A stretch of DNA of 64,000 nucleotides from assembly GCA_963828555.1 (NCBI GenBank), contig CAWHEL010000004.1, positions 930,001 to 994,000 on the forward strand, in the 5' to 3' direction. The stretch comes from JADJPO01 sp963828555 (GTDB lineage: Bacteria > Actinomycetota > Actinomycetes > Actinomycetales > Kineosporiaceae). This document shows, piece by piece, positions 42,324-50,650 of the stretch; position 1 is the stretch's first letter, and each line of letters starts with the position of its first letter. The notes under the pieces were generated by a model. That model was given only the letters and a program-made list of their open reading frames with translations. It was not told the origin of the DNA and did no database searches. Position numbers and translations under genes: made by a program.

Positions 42324-42632
42324 TCACAGACCCGCTGCCCGCAGTCCCGCGGCGACGGCGGCCGCGACGACGACCACGACGATGAACGGCGCCCGGCGCC
42401 AGAGCAGCAGCGCGGCGACGGCGAGCGCCGGGACCCGGGCGTCCAGGGAGAGGTGCCGGCCCGAGCCGAGGGTCTGTACGGCGACCAGCGCCGCCAGCAG
42501 GGCGACGGTGACCGTGGCGGCGGCACGGGCCACCTCGGGGCGTTCGAGCCAGTGGTGCGGCGCGAGGAACCCGGCGAGCTTGGCGGCGTAGCAGACGGCG
42601 CAGGCGGCGAGGATCGCCGTCCACCCGATCAT
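42324..42632 (-). CDS. AzlD-family small membrane subunit
   Basis: A 102-residue protein with three or four hydrophobic helices, beginning MIGWTAILAACAVCYAAKLA and ending in VVVVVAAAVAAGLRAAGL. It is the small partner of AzlC in branched-chain amino acid exporters (AzlCD, BrnFE type). ATG 42632 overlaps the azlC stop by 4 bases (ATGA), the normal layout for this two-gene transporter. Confidence 0.9.
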   Translation of the reverse strand: MIGWTAILAACAVCYAAKLAGFLAPHHWLERPEVARAAATVTVALLAALVAVQTLGSGRHLSLDARVPALAVAALLLWRRAPFIVVVVVAAAVAAGLRAAGL

Positions 42633-43294
42633 CGGGCGGCCAGGGCGACGAGGACGGCGGCCAGCACCGGAACGCCGGCCGGCGCGATCGGGATGAGTGC
42701 CGCCGCGAGCGCGGCGGCGGCCAGGGCGACGGCCCGGGGGCGCATCGTGCGCAGCCGGGGCCAGAGCAGGCCGAGGAAGGCCGCGGCCGAGGCGGCGTCC
42801 AGCCCGTAGGTGCGCGGGTCGCCCGCCAGGTTGCCGGCCAGCGCCCCGATCAGGGTGGTCAGGTTCCAGAGCACGAACACCGCGATCCCGGTGGCCCAGA
42901 AGCCGACCCGGGAGAGTTCGGGCTCCGGTTGGGCCACCGCCACGGCGGTGGACTCATCGATCGTCAGCTGCACCGCGAGCGGCCGGCGCCAGCGGCGGGC
43001 GCGCAGCAGAGGCGCCATCTGCAGGGCGTAGAACCCATTGCGGACGCCGAGGAACCCGGCCGTCGCCGCCGCGGCGAGGCCCCCGCCACCGCCGGCCACC
43101 ACGCCGACGAAGGCGATCTGGGAGCCGCCGGTGAACATGAGGACGCTCAGCGCGCAGGTCTGGGTGACGGTCAGGCCGGCGGTGACTGACAACGCCCCGA
43201 AGGAGACCCCGATCGGTGCCGTCGACAGCCCCACCCAGAGCGCTTGGCGGACCACCGTTGCCCTCGAGGTCTCCTGACTCACGTCCTCAGCCAC
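42629..43294 (-). CDS. AzlC-family amino acid exporter, large subunit
   Basis: A 221-residue membrane protein with the AzlC signature GVSFGALSVTAGLTVTQTCA, VLMFTGGSQIAFVGVVAGGG and GFLGVRNGFYALQMAPLL, then DESTAVAVAQPEP. It pairs with AzlD to export branched-chain or related amino acids. The frame is open to 43396, but the first 34 codons are Pro/Ser-rich and lie beyond the domain. GTG 43294 follows a CAGACT hexamer by 8 bases and is preferred. Confidence 0.9.
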   Translation of the reverse strand: MAEDVSQETSRATVVRQALWVGLSTAPIGVSFGALSVTAGLTVTQTCALSVLMFTGGSQIAFVGVVAGGGGGLAAAATAGFLGVRNGFYALQMAPLLRARRWRRPLAVQLTIDESTAVAVAQPEPELSRVGFWATGIAVFVLWNLTTLIGALAGNLAGDPRTYGLDAASAAAFLGLLWPRLRTMRPRAVALAAAALAAALIPIAPAGVPVLAAVLVALAAR

Positions 43295-43340
43295 GAGCCA
43301 AGAGTCTGCCTGTTCACCCAGCACGCACCGAAACCTGGGT

Positions 43341-43895
43341 TCAGCGCAGGGTGGCGGAGAGGCGGAGCTCGGTGACGGGGGAGTCGGGGGTGTCATGGGT
43401 GCGGCGGGCGCCGTCGGGGGCCAGCCCGGCGGAGACGAGGAAGACGGCGAGCGCCGTGTCCGGCTCGGGCACCCACACCCGGAGGACGTCGAAGGCGTTC
43501 TCGCGCAGGGTGTCTGCTGCTGCGGCGAGCAGGCGGGAGCCGTGGCCGGCGCGCTGGTGCATCGGGTCGACCACCAGCGTGGCCAGCTCGCCGTGCCGGG
43601 CGTCGGCGTCGTCGTCGCCCGAGGGCGCCAGCGCCGCGAAACCGACCACCGTCGAGCCGGAACAGGCCACCAGGACCCGGTGCCGCGGCGAGGGCGGAGC
43701 AGCGATCGCCGCCTGCCAGGACGGCGCCAGGCCGGGCCCGGTCAGGGCCTCCAGCGCCTCGCCCGGCAGCAGATCGGCATAGGCCGCGCGCCAGGACCGT
43801 GCCTGGCAGGCGCCGATCGCCTCGGCGTCCGCCGTCACCGCCGGCCGCACTGAGGCGTCGGCGGACGAGGGCCCGAGTACGTCGCCGGTCTCCAC
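43341..43895 (-). CDS. GNAT-family N-acetyltransferase
   Basis: A 184-residue acetyltransferase. The GNAT core starts SVRPAVTADAEAIGACQARS, with the acetyl-CoA strand and loop LATLVVDPMHQRAGHGSRLL and a C-terminal VFLVSAGLAPDG. The substrate is unknown. The GTG at 43895 is chosen because CAGGCT ends 6 bases upstream on the minus strand; an ATG at 43913 is in frame but would abut the first codon of the divergent HAD gene. Confidence 0.85.
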   Translation of the reverse strand: METGDVLGPSSADASVRPAVTADAEAIGACQARSWRAAYADLLPGEALEALTGPGLAPSWQAAIAAPPSPRHRVLVACSGSTVVGFAALAPSGDDDADARHGELATLVVDPMHQRAGHGSRLLAAAADTLRENAFDVLRVWVPEPDTALAVFLVSAGLAPDGARRTHDTPDSPVTELRLSATLR

Positions 43896-43916
43896 GGGCC
43901 TAGCCTGCCTCATGTG
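43893..43916. promoter_or_regulatory. overlapping divergent leaderless promoters
   Basis: The plus-strand hexamer TAGCCT (43901-43906) lies 7 bases before GTG 43914, and the minus-strand CAGGCT (43907-43902) lies 6 bases before GTG 43895. The two -10 elements share 5 base pairs, so polymerase can probably serve only one direction at a time. Confidence 0.55.
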
Positions 43917-44651
43917 AACCCCGACCACGCCACCCCGGCCGCCCCGGCTTCCCTGGGCGCCCTGGACGCCCTGACCGGGCGCACCTTCGACGCCGTTCTG
44001 TTCGACCTCGACGGCACCCTGCTCGACTCCACCCCGGCCGTGCTGCGCGCCTGGGGCCGGTGGGCAGCCGAGCGGGGCCTCGTGCCGCTACCACTGGAGA
44101 TCCCGCACGGCGTGCCTGCCCGTCAAGTGCTGACCCAGCTGGTGCCCGAGGGTGAGATCGAGGCCGCCTTCGCCCGGATCGAGGCGATCGAGGTCGAGGA
44201 GCTGAGTGGGATCACCGTGCTGCCCGGCGCCGTCGAGGCCCTGCAGGCCTTGCCTCCCGACCGCACGGCGATCGTCACCTCGGGCACCCCGCCGCTGGCC
44301 CGGGCCCGGATTGCGGTCACCGGCCTGCCCGCTCCAGCGCTGCTGATCACCCCGGACGACGTGCCGCGCGGCAAACCCGACCCGGCGCCCTACCTGCTGG
44401 CCGCCGAGCGGCTGGGCGTCGCCCCGGGGAGGTGCCTGGTGGTCGAGGACGCTCCCGCCGGCCTCGTCTCGGGTCGCGCAGCCGGGTGCGCCACGCTGGC
44501 CCTGACGACGTCGCACCCGGCCGCCGAGCTGGCCCACCTGGCCCCCGACGCGGTGGTGGAGTCGCTGGCCCAGGTGGATTTCGCCATCGTGGAGGGCGTG
44601 ATCCGGGTCAGTGCTCCCAGTGGTGACGATGCAGCCCCAGCACGCGGCTGA
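43914..44651 (+). CDS. HAD-IA phosphatase (beta-phosphoglucomutase-like)
   Basis: A 245-residue hydrolase with canonical motifs: motif I FDLDGTLLDST (nucleophile D31, acid/base D33), motif II IVTSGTPPLA, motif III lysine in VPRGKPDPAPYLLAAERLGV, motif IV VVEDAPAGLVSGRAAGC. The helical cap at 40-110 places it with sugar-phosphate phosphatases of the GPP/DOG type. GTG 43914 is leaderless. Its 3' end overlaps the convergent unknown gene by 44 bases. Confidence 0.9.
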   Translation: MNPDHATPAAPASLGALDALTGRTFDAVLFDLDGTLLDSTPAVLRAWGRWAAERGLVPLPLEIPHGVPARQVLTQLVPEGEIEAAFARIEAIEVEELSGITVLPGAVEALQALPPDRTAIVTSGTPPLARARIAVTGLPAPALLITPDDVPRGKPDPAPYLLAAERLGVAPGRCLVVEDAPAGLVSGRAAGCATLALTTSHPAAELAHLAPDAVVESLAQVDFAIVEGVIRVSAPSGDDAAPARG

Positions 44652-45009
44652 CCACGAGCAGGTGCTCGGTGCGCAGGATCGCCGGCAGTCGGCGACGACC
44701 GACCACCTCGCCGAAGAGCCCGTACAGATAGGGCCAGTTCGGGTCGCCGACGGCCAGCAGCGAGAGCAGCTGCGCCGCAGGAGGAAGCACCAGTGTCTCG
44801 CCCCGGCGCTCCTTACGGGCCAGCCCGAGGCTCGCCGTGCGGTCTATCACCCGGGGGTGCACCGCGTTCCCGTCGAGGCCCAACCGCTCAGCGGTGAGCA
44901 AGGGGCGCTCCCCGGCGGGGGGCTGCAGCCGGGTCAACCACTCGTTGACCTCGCTGACCTGTCTCAGGGCGAGGGTCTGCGTCGAGGGCGCAAGGGTGTG
45001 GCCAGCCAT
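44608..45009 (-). CDS. hypothetical protein, function unknown
   Basis: A 133-residue protein I do not recognise. It is mixed alpha-helical in look (LALRQVSEVNEWLTRLQPPA; LLSLLAVGDPNWPYLYGLFG) with a His/Arg-rich C-terminal end (RVLGLHRHHWEH), and has no signal or membrane segment. AGGAGG lies 5 bases before ATG 45009, the strongest ribosome site in this region, so it is probably a real gene. It lies between the HAD and thyX genes, divergent from thyX, and overlaps the HAD 3' end by 44 bases. Confidence 0.7.
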   Translation of the reverse strand: MAGHTLAPSTQTLALRQVSEVNEWLTRLQPPAGERPLLTAERLGLDGNAVHPRVIDRTASLGLARKERRGETLVLPPAAQLLSLLAVGDPNWPYLYGLFGEVVGRRRLPAILRTEHLLVVSRVLGLHRHHWEH

Positions 45010-45095
45010 ACCGGCCTCCTGGGTCGTGTCGGGTCACTGGCCGGCGGGGTCCACCGGCGTGAACACCCGTCGGCACCCTCGGCCGTCGGTGTGAG

Positions 45096-45101
45096 TAGTC
45101 T
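45096..45101 (+). promoter_or_regulatory. -10 hexamer TAGTCT of thyX
   Basis: TAGTCT is followed by CCCCTC and GTG 45108; no Shine-Dalgarno is visible, so the mRNA is predicted to be leaderless. Confidence 0.55.
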
Positions 45102-45107
45102 CCCCTC

Positions 45108-45836
45108 GTGACCGACGACCTCCCCGGTGTGACCTTCCGATCCGACGTCACGGTCGAGCTGGTGCGCTCGGCCGCGAGGGACGCCGACGTCCTGTTCGCC
45201 GCTCGGGTCTCCACCCAGGGCGAGCAGACCCTGGACCATCTGGACGCCGATCCGGAACGGTCCAAGGGCCTGATCAACTACCTGATGCGGGACCGGCACG
45301 GCAGCCCGTTCGAGCACAACTCGATGACCTTCTACGTGCAGGCGCCGATCTTCGTCTTCCGCGAGTTCATGCGGCACCGGATCGCCAGCTACAACGAGGA
45401 GAGCGGGCGCTACCGCGAGCTGCGGCCGGTGTTCTACGTGCCGGGCCCCGAGCGCAAGCTGATCCAGGTCGGCAAGCCCGGTGCCTACGACTTCGTCGAC
45501 GGCACGCCGGAGCAGCTGGCTCTGGTCGAGGCGGAGACCAAGGCCGCCTGCCTGCAGTCCTACGCCGCGTACCAGCGGATGCTTGCGGCCGGGGTGGCCC
45601 GCGAGGTGGCCCGGATCGTGCTGCCGCTGACCATCTACTCCTCGATGTACGTGACCATGAACGCCCGGGCGCTGATGAACTTCCTCTCCCTGCGCACCAA
45701 GCGCCCGCACGCCACGAACCCCTCGTTCCCGCAGCGCGAGATCGAGATGTGCGCCGAGAAGATGGAGGAGTACTGGCGCTCGCTGATGCCACTGACCCAC
45801 GCCTCCTTCGAGGCCAGCGGCCGCGTGGCGCCGTGA
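45108..45836 (+). CDS. thyX: FAD-dependent thymidylate synthase
   Basis: Makes dTMP from dUMP using methylene-THF, FAD and NADPH. The 242-residue protein carries the ThyX signature in FMRHRIASYNEESGRYREL (RHRxxSxNExSxR-type), MRDRHGSPFEHNSMTFYVQA, and the C-terminal LPLTIYSSMYVTMNARALMN and FLSLRTKRPHATNP. thyX-dapA-rnj is a common actinobacterial order. A terminator hairpin follows at 45908-45953. Confidence 0.97.
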   Translation: MTDDLPGVTFRSDVTVELVRSAARDADVLFAARVSTQGEQTLDHLDADPERSKGLINYLMRDRHGSPFEHNSMTFYVQAPIFVFREFMRHRIASYNEESGRYRELRPVFYVPGPERKLIQVGKPGAYDFVDGTPEQLALVEAETKAACLQSYAAYQRMLAAGVAREVARIVLPLTIYSSMYVTMNARALMNFLSLRTKRPHATNPSFPQREIEMCAEKMEEYWRSLMPLTHASFEASGRVAP

Positions 45837-45845
45837 CATCCAGTG

Positions 45846-45861
45846 TGTGACTCAGATCACA
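45846..45861. promoter_or_regulatory. perfect CRP/GlxR-like palindrome
   Basis: TGTGA-CTCAGA-TCACA matches the cAMP-receptor-protein consensus TGTGA-N6-TCACA with no mismatch. It lies 9 bases after the thyX stop. A TTGTCG/CACCCT pair (45864-45869 and 45887-45892, 17-base spacer) stands just downstream. Confidence 0.5.
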
Positions 45862-45907
45862 TGTTGTCGGTCGTAACGGCTGGCTGCACCCTCACGATGG
45901 AGCCTAC

Positions 45908-45953
45908 GAATCTCGGAGCTGCCCGGACCCCCGAGCGGGCAGCTCCGAGATTC
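45908..45953 (+). terminator. perfect 18-bp hairpin between thyX and dapA
   Basis: GAATCTCGGAGCTGCCCG (45908-45925) pairs exactly with 45936-45953 across a 10-base loop, followed by TCATTTG. It ends the thyX transcript or a short RNA started after the CRP-like site. Confidence 0.8.
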
Positions 45954-46039
45954 TCATTTGCGCCCGGGCCGGTCAGGCCCCTTGCGCCGTGCGTTCAGGC
46001 CCTTCGCGGAGCAGCGTCACCCACGGTCGATGTGCCCGG

Positions 46040-46045
46040 TAGCCT
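46040..46045 (+). promoter_or_regulatory. -10 hexamer TAGCCT of dapA
   Basis: TAGCCT is followed by CGTGCC and ATG 46052 with no ribosome site: a leaderless promoter for dapA-rnj. Confidence 0.55.
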
Positions 46046-46051
46046 CGTGCC

Positions 46052-46960
46052 ATGCCCGTAACACCGCGTCCTTTCGGAAGCGTGTTGACCGCCATGGTCA
46101 CCCCGTTCACCGCCGACGGTGAACTCGACCTCGACGCCGCGCAACGCCTCACCGAACACCTGCTCGCCACCGGCCACGACGGCCTCGTCGTCTCCGGCAC
46201 GACGGGGGAGTCCCCGACCACCACCGACGGCGAGAAGGACGCGCTGCTGCGCGCCGTCCTCGAGGTGGCGGGGGAGCGGGCCACGATCCTGGCCGGGGTG
46301 GGCACCAACGACACCCGGCACACGATCGAGCTCGCCGAGGAGGCCGCCAAGGCCGGCGCCCACGGCCTGCTCGTGGTCACCCCGTACTACAACAAGCCTC
46401 CCGCGGAGTCGCTCGTCGCCCACTTCACCGCGGTCGCCGACGCCACCGAGCTGCCCTGCATGCTCTATGACATCCCCGGTCGTACCGGGGTTCGGATCAC
46501 CACCGGCGTCCTGCAGCGGCTGGCCGAGCACCCGCGGATCACCGCGGTCAAGGACGCCACCGGCGACCTGGCGGCGGGCATGACGGTGATGGCGAACACC
46601 GACCTGGCGTACTACTGCGGCGACGACGCCCTCAACCTGCCCTGGCTGGCGATCGGTGCCGCCGGGCTGGTCAGCGTCACCGGGCACGTGACCGGCCGGC
46701 TGCACGCCGAGCTGGTCGCCGCCGTCGCCGCCGGCGACCTGCCCGCGGCCCGTGCCGTCAATGCCCGTCTGATCGGAGTGGTGAACGCCATCATGTCGCC
46801 CGAGTCGCAGGGGGCGATCCGGGCCAAGGCCGCCCTGCAGATCGCCGGCATCCTGCCCCAGCGCACCACCCGGCTGCCCTTGCTGCCGGCGGCCGAGGCC
46901 GATCTGGGCCCACTGCGGTCGGCCCTGTCTGCGGCCGGCCTGCTGGTGGCCGCCCCGTGA
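46052..46960 (+). CDS. dapA: 4-hydroxy-tetrahydrodipicolinate synthase
   Basis: Condenses pyruvate and aspartate semialdehyde, the first committed step to lysine and diaminopimelate. The 302-residue aldolase has the pyruvate-binding loop VSGTTGESPTTTDGEKDALL, TPYYNKPPAESLVAHF, Y139 in MLYDIPGRTGVRI and the Schiff-base K167 in RITAVKDATGD. Start ATG 46052 is leaderless. Its stop overlaps the rnj start by 4 bases (GTGA). Confidence 0.96.
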   Translation: MPVTPRPFGSVLTAMVTPFTADGELDLDAAQRLTEHLLATGHDGLVVSGTTGESPTTTDGEKDALLRAVLEVAGERATILAGVGTNDTRHTIELAEEAAKAGAHGLLVVTPYYNKPPAESLVAHFTAVADATELPCMLYDIPGRTGVRITTGVLQRLAEHPRITAVKDATGDLAAGMTVMANTDLAYYCGDDALNLPWLAIGAAGLVSVTGHVTGRLHAELVAAVAAGDLPAARAVNARLIGVVNAIMSPESQGAIRAKAALQIAGILPQRTTRLPLLPAAEADLGPLRSALSAAGLLVAAP

Positions 46961-48645
46961 GCCACCCGCATCCGGACCTGACCCTGCCGCCGGCCCTGGT
47001 CGACGGCGGCCTGCGGATCACTCCGCTCGGCGGCCTCGGCGAGATCGGCCGCAACATGAGCGTTCTCGAGCATGCCGGGAAGCTGCTCGTCATCGACTGC
47101 GGGGTGCTCTTCCCCGAGGACCACCAGCCCGGCGTCGACCTGATCCTGCCCGACTTCAGCGCCATCGCCGACCGGCTGGACGACGTGGTGGCGGTGGTGC
47201 TCACTCACGGCCATGAGGACCACATCGGGGCGGTGCCCTACCTGTTGCGCCGCCGTGAGGACCTGCCGCTGATCGGCTCCCAGCTGACCCTGGCGCTGGT
47301 CGAGGCCAAGCTGCGCGAGCACCGGATCACCCCGCTCACCTTCGCGGTGAAGGAGGGGCAGAAGGAGCGGTTCGGCCCGTTCGAGTGCGAGTTCGTCGCG
47401 GTCAACCACTCCATCCCGGATGCGCTCGCGGTCGCCGTGCGCACGCCGGCGGGGCTGGTGCTGCACACCGGCGACTTCAAGATGGACCAACTGCCGCTGG
47501 ACGGGCGGATCACCGATCTGCGCGCGTTCGCCCGGCTCGGCGAAGAGGGGGTCGACCTGTTCATGGTCGACTCCACCAACGCCGAGGTGCCCGGGTTCAC
47601 CACCTCCGAGCGGGAGATCGCGCCGGTGCTCGACCGGGTGTTCGGCGGGGCCGAGCGCCGGATCATCGTTGCCAGCTTCGCCTCGCACGTGCACCGGGTG
47701 CAGCAGGTGCTGGACGCCGCCCACGCCCACGGACGGCGGGTCGCCCTGGTCGGGCGGTCCATGGTGCGCAACATGGGCGTGGCCAAGGACCTCGGCTACC
47801 TGCGGGTGCCGGACGGCGTGCTGATCGAGCCCAAGGCGATCGACGACCTGCCCGAGGACCAGGTGGTGCTGATGTGCACCGGGTCGCAGGGCGAGCCGAT
47901 GGCGGCGCTGTCCCGGATGGCGCACGGCGAGCACCAGATCCGGGTCGGCCGGGGTGACACGGTGATCATGGCCAGTTCGCTGATCCCGGGCAACGAGAAC
48001 GCCATCTACCGGGTGATCAACGGCCTGACCCGGCTCGGCGCCAAGGTGGTGCACCAGGGCAACGCCCGGGTGCACGTCTCCGGGCACGCCTCGGCCGGGG
48101 AGCTGCTCTACTGCTACAACGTCGTGCAGCCACGCAACGTGATGCCCGTGCACGGCGAGGTGCGCCACCTGGTGGCCAACGCCGAACTGGCGATCGCCAC
48201 GGGGGTGCCCCGCGAGCGCGTGGTGCTGGCCGAGGACGGCGTCGTGGTCGACCTGGTCGACGGTGTGGCCCGGATCGCCGGGGCGGTGCCCTGTGGGTAC
48301 GTCTACGTCGACGGGTCCAGCGTCGGTGAGATCACCGAGGCGGATCTCAAGGACCGCCGGATCCTGGGTGAGGAGGGCTTCATCTCGATCGTGGTCGTGG
48401 TCGACTCCAGCACCGGCAAGGTGGTCGCCGGGCCCGAGGTGCATGCCCGGGGCTTCGCCGAGAACGACGACGTCTTCGAGCCGGTCAAGGCTCGCCTGGC
48501 CGACGCGCTCTCGGCAGCGGCCGTGGGCGACGGGAACGCCGACACCTATGCGCTGCAGCAGATCGTGCGCCGCACGGTGGGCAAGTGGGTGTCGGAGACC
48601 TTCCGCCGCCGTCCCATGATCATCCCGGTCGTCATCGAGGCCTGA
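46957..48645 (+). CDS. rnj: ribonuclease J
   Basis: Metallo-beta-lactamase/beta-CASP ribonuclease with endo- and 5'-exonuclease activity. The 562-residue protein has ITPLGGLGEIGRNMSVLEH, the metal motif VVLTHGHEDHIGAVPYLL, LHTGDFKMDQLPLDG and the beta-CASP segments VASFASHVHRVQQVLDAA and MCTGSQGEPMAALSRMA. HGEVRHLVANAELA and the C-terminal dimerisation region follow. GTG 46957 overlaps the dapA stop. A psuK/psuG pair follows instead of ftsK. Confidence 0.96.
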   Translation: MSHPHPDLTLPPALVDGGLRITPLGGLGEIGRNMSVLEHAGKLLVIDCGVLFPEDHQPGVDLILPDFSAIADRLDDVVAVVLTHGHEDHIGAVPYLLRRREDLPLIGSQLTLALVEAKLREHRITPLTFAVKEGQKERFGPFECEFVAVNHSIPDALAVAVRTPAGLVLHTGDFKMDQLPLDGRITDLRAFARLGEEGVDLFMVDSTNAEVPGFTTSEREIAPVLDRVFGGAERRIIVASFASHVHRVQQVLDAAHAHGRRVALVGRSMVRNMGVAKDLGYLRVPDGVLIEPKAIDDLPEDQVVLMCTGSQGEPMAALSRMAHGEHQIRVGRGDTVIMASSLIPGNENAIYRVINGLTRLGAKVVHQGNARVHVSGHASAGELLYCYNVVQPRNVMPVHGEVRHLVANAELAIATGVPRERVVLAEDGVVVDLVDGVARIAGAVPCGYVYVDGSSVGEITEADLKDRRILGEEGFISIVVVVDSSTGKVVAGPEVHARGFAENDDVFEPVKARLADALSAAAVGDGNADTYALQQIVRRTVGKWVSETFRRRPMIIPVVIEA

Positions 48646-48650
48646 TCGCT

Positions 48651-49682
48651 GTGCCTGGGCTGGGGTCGACAGGGCGGGTGGTCTGCGCCGGTGGGTGCGT
48701 GATCGACCGCAAGCTCAAGCTGACCGAACCGGCGGTAGCGGCGACGTCGAACCCGGCCCGCGCCGTCACCTCCTTCGGCGGGGTGGCCCGCAACGTGGCC
48801 GAGACCCTGGCCCGGCTCGGCACCCAGGTCACCCTGATCTCCCGGGTCGGCGACGACGACGCCGGCCGCGCGGTCACTGCGCACTTGTCCTCCCTCGGGG
48901 TGGACGTGTCGCCGGTCAGCGTGGCCTGGGCGGGGGAGACCGCGCAGTACGTGGCGCTGCTGAACCCGGACGGCGAACTCGTGGTCGCTGCGGCGGCGAT
49001 GGACGTGCTCGACGGCCTCGCGCCCTCCGACCTCGACCTGGCCTGGCCGGCTCCCGGCGGGTACCCGGGCGGGTCGCCGAGCTGGGTCTTCGCCGACTGC
49101 AACCTGCCGATCGACACCCTCGCCCACGCCGTCCGCCGGGCCCGGCTCGAAGGCACCCGGCTGGCCGTGGACGCCGTGTCCACCCCGAAGGTGGGCCGGT
49201 TGCCGCGCGACCTGACCGGCATCGACGTGCTGTTCTGCAACAGCGACGAGGCCTACGGGCTGGCCGCCCACCACGGCTGGCCGATGACCGGCAACGTGCT
49301 CGACCTGGCCCAGTTGCTGCACGAGCAGGGGGCGGCGCACGTGGTGCTCACCCGAGGCGCCGACGGAGTGGTGGTCGCCGACTCCGAAGGCACCCGGCTG
49401 CACGCCGCGACGGCCGCCACGGTCTACGACGTGACCGGCGCCGGCGATGCGCTGGTCGCCGGCACGCTCACCCTGCTGGTCACCGGGGCGAGCCTGGACG
49501 ACGCGATCCTGGCCGGGAGCCTGGTCGCCTCGCTCACGGTGGAGAGTCAGTACAGCGTGCGGCCGGACCTGTCGGCCGAACTGGTCGATGCGGCGGCGCT
49601 GCACCGGCTGCGCCGTCCGGGATTGATCGCCGCGTCCCGGGCGACGGTGGAGGCCGCGGTGCGGGTGGAGGAGAACGGCTGA
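48651..49682 (+). CDS. PfkB-family kinase, probable pseudouridine kinase
   Basis: A 343-residue ribokinase-fold enzyme. It begins VVCAGGCVIDRKLKLTEPAV, then SFGGVARNVAETLARLGTQV, and ends with the PfkB signature DVTGAGDALVAGTLTLLV that carries the catalytic Asp. The stop overlaps psuG by one base. PfkB kinase plus pseudouridine-5'-phosphate glycosidase is the known pseudouridine salvage pair, so pseudouridine is the inferred substrate. GTG 48651 lies 5 bases after the rnj stop with no clear ribosome site. Confidence 0.87.
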   Translation: MPGLGSTGRVVCAGGCVIDRKLKLTEPAVAATSNPARAVTSFGGVARNVAETLARLGTQVTLISRVGDDDAGRAVTAHLSSLGVDVSPVSVAWAGETAQYVALLNPDGELVVAAAAMDVLDGLAPSDLDLAWPAPGGYPGGSPSWVFADCNLPIDTLAHAVRRARLEGTRLAVDAVSTPKVGRLPRDLTGIDVLFCNSDEAYGLAAHHGWPMTGNVLDLAQLLHEQGAAHVVLTRGADGVVVADSEGTRLHAATAATVYDVTGAGDALVAGTLTLLVTGASLDDAILAGSLVASLTVESQYSVRPDLSAELVDAAALHRLRRPGLIAASRATVEAAVRVEENG

Positions 49683-50584
49683 TGCTCGAGGTCGCACCGG
49701 AGGTCGCGCAGGCGCTGGCCGAGGGGCGGGCGGTGGTGGCGCTGGAGTCGACGATCGTCACCCACGGCATGCCCTACCCGGACAACCTGGTCACCGCGCG
49801 TGGGGTGGAGCAGGTGGTCCGTGACGCCGGGGCGGTGCCGGCGACGATCGCCCTGGTGGACGGCGTGCTGCGGGTGGGGCTGGACGACGCCGCGCTGGAG
49901 CGGATCGCCGCCGCCGGGGAGGACGTGGCCAAAGCCTCCCGGCGGGACCTGCCCGCGCTGATCGCGGCGGGGGTCAGCGCCGGCACGACGGTCGCAGCGA
50001 CGATGTACCTGGCCCACCGGGCCGGGGTCCGGATCTTCGCCACTGGTGGGATCGGCGGGGTGCACCGTGGCGCCGAGCACACCTGGGACGTCTCGGCCGA
50101 CCTGGACGAGCTGGGCTCGACCCCGGTCGCCGTGGTCTGCGCCGGAGCCAAGTCGATCCTGGACCTGCCCAAGACCCTGGAGTCGCTGGAGACCCGCGGG
50201 GTGCCCGTGATCGGTCTGGGCACGGACGACTTCCCGGCCTTCTTCACCCGCAGCTCCGGGCTGCCGGTCGACCACCGGGTGGAGGACCCGGCAGCGCTGG
50301 CGGCGGTGCTGCGCGCGCACGCCGGGCTGGGGATGCGCGGCGGCGTCCTGGTGGTGGCCCCGATCCCGGTGGCCGACGCGCTGGACCCCGCCGACATCGA
50401 CGCCCGGATCGAGCAGGCCGTCGCCGACGCCGAGCGCCAGGGTGTGGCCCGCAAGGAGGTCACCCCCTACCTGTTGGCCCGGATCAACGAGCTGACCGGC
50501 GGGCGCAGCCTGACCGCGAACATCGCGCTGATCCGCAACAATGCCCACCTGGCTGCGCTGACCGCGGTCGAACTCACGACCTGA
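49682..50584 (+). CDS. psuG: pseudouridine-5'-phosphate glycosidase
   Basis: Splits pseudouridine 5'-phosphate to uracil and ribose 5-phosphate. The 300-residue protein has VALESTIVTHGMPYPDNLVT, the catalytic-Lys segment DVAKASRRDLPALIAAGVSA, TTVAATMYLAHRAGVRIFAT, GGIGGVHRGAEHTWDVSADL and CAGAKSILDLPKTLE. The late SLTANIALIRNNAHLAA is also diagnostic. ATG 49682 overlaps the kinase stop (TGATG). Confidence 0.95.
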   Translation: MLEVAPEVAQALAEGRAVVALESTIVTHGMPYPDNLVTARGVEQVVRDAGAVPATIALVDGVLRVGLDDAALERIAAAGEDVAKASRRDLPALIAAGVSAGTTVAATMYLAHRAGVRIFATGGIGGVHRGAEHTWDVSADLDELGSTPVAVVCAGAKSILDLPKTLESLETRGVPVIGLGTDDFPAFFTRSSGLPVDHRVEDPAALAAVLRAHAGLGMRGGVLVVAPIPVADALDPADIDARIEQAVADAERQGVARKEVTPYLLARINELTGGRSLTANIALIRNNAHLAALTAVELTT

Positions 50585-50650
50585 CGCCATCGATTCCTGC
50601 TGGTGCCGCCCGTCATGGTGGTGACGGATCGGATCGAGGAAGGGACTGCC

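Noticed and set aside
45843..46061. 72-codon open frame between thyX and dapA
   Set aside because: It spans the CRP-like site, the hairpin and the dapA promoter, and has no ribosome site.
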